Below are positions 63,593 through 64,000 of a stretch of DNA of 64,000 bases, piece by piece. The translations under genes were made by a program, and so were the position numbers. Every line of letters begins with the position of its first letter. The stretch's first letter is position 1. The notes beneath the pieces are model-generated. The model did not search any database, was not told the origin of the DNA, and worked only from the letters and a program-made list of their open reading frames with translations. Location of the stretch: NCBI RefSeq assembly GCF_001580995.1, contig NZ_LHZU01000139.1, forward strand, positions 32,925 through 96,924. The letters are read 5' to 3'. Origin of the DNA: Acetobacter senegalensis. GTDB lineage: Bacteria; Pseudomonadota; Alphaproteobacteria; Acetobacterales; Acetobacteraceae.

Positions 63593-63928
63593 TACCGTAA
63601 AAGCCGTATCAGTGGTGCCAAAGAGGCAGGATGTCTGGCCCGTCCCTTTAAGGTGACGCGCTGCGCAGGGGAGGGCCAATACCCCCAAAACACATAAAGT
63701 AAAAGGAGTTTGTTTTTACATGTTTTTTGACTGCGGCAGGACTGTTCTGGCGGGATGGGCGGCCGAGCAGGCTTTTATGTGACGGTACAAGCAGGCAGCA
63801 GGGCAGTGCCGAGGGCGAAGATTTTCTGGTGCGTGTTTGCTTGAGCACTTGCTTTCTCTGCCCTATAAGGCGCGGCACAGGGGATGGGGTTCCCCCTTAT
63901 AACCGCCCGCTCGGGGCTGATGACTCCT

Positions 63929-63985
63929 GCCGTTATAACCGTGGTGGAAGCCGGGGCCTTGGGCTGCGTCTATCGCCATAACGGC
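63929..63985 (+). promoter_or_regulatory. structured leader before the gene at the right edge
   Basis: GCCGTTAT (63929-63936) pairs perfectly with ATAACGGC (63978-63985), enclosing about 40 G/C-rich bases, and ends directly before the GGGAGAG ribosome site and the ATG at 63995. This layout could control ribosome access. A further CTTATAA/TTATAA-containing stretch lies just upstream (63866-63905). No known riboswitch family was recognised. Confidence 0.5.
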
Positions 63986-63994
63986 GGGAGAGAC

Positions 63995-64000
63995 ATGGCC
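63995..64000 (+). CDS. start of a gene cut by the right edge
   Basis: ATG GCC with the ribosome site GGGAGAG about 5 bases upstream is a likely start. Only two codons are inside the window, so the product cannot be named. Confidence 0.45.

Overview
The window looks like chromosome from an acetic acid bacterium (Acetobacteraceae, most likely Acetobacter or a close relative). Supporting signs are a transaldolase fused to glucose-6-phosphate isomerase beside transketolase, alphaproteobacterial GTG/TTG starts and ATGA-type gene overlaps, the short tyrosine-pathway dehydrogenase, and many small lipoproteins and efflux genes. I recognise no rRNA, CRISPR array, phage or insertion sequence. One tRNA is present.

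Left part (1-10.2 kb): tal-pgi (cut by the left edge) and tkt form a pentose-phosphate unit on the minus strand. An ankyrin protein, hisC, a small coiled-coil protein, a CorA/ZntB-type metal channel and a Pit phosphate permease follow on the plus strand. From 10.6 to 12.7 kb an ABC polysaccharide-type exporter (permease and ATPase) is followed by ynfA.

Envelope part (12.8-27 kb): there are two paralogous lytic transglycosylases with C-terminal SPOR domains. A tightly packed unit lgt - midA-like - pgeF - lipoprotein runs next to hldD (heptose synthesis). LemA/TPM, a small monooxygenase, lactate permease, an exported class II cyclic-nucleotide phosphodiesterase, an Ivy lysozyme inhibitor and small lipoproteins complete it. 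tRNA-Arg(ACG) lies at 27.2 kb.

Middle (27.3-45.4 kb): housekeeping and metal genes are guaA, cysK with a coupled DUF3574 lipoprotein, a rhodanese, a DUF2272 lipoprotein, ybaK, mtnA, a histone H1-like protein and an asparaginase. A divergent zur / znuACB pair has a palindromic Zur-like box between the two genes. Then come a previously unlisted 43-residue membrane protein, a flavin reductase, a 3-hydroxyisobutyryl-CoA hydrolase-like protein, and an NPDV-repeat protein divergent from a GT61-type glycosyltransferase.

Right part (45.4-64 kb): two efflux units are in tandem on the minus strand, an RND pump (permease - adaptor - outer-membrane factor) and MarR - FUSC with a perfect 10-bp inverted repeat at its promoter. 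A partial late cobalamin set follows (cobW, an alpha-ribazole phosphatase-like protein, cobO, cobQ), interrupted by two long stretches without clear genes. An SDR, a prephenate dehydrogenase and an EamA transporter come next, and a structured leader precedes a gene that begins in the last six bases.

No single obviously new system stands out. The best leads are the NPDV-repeat/GT61 pair, the unrecognised protein between asparaginase and zur, the 43-residue membrane protein, and the structured leader at the right end.
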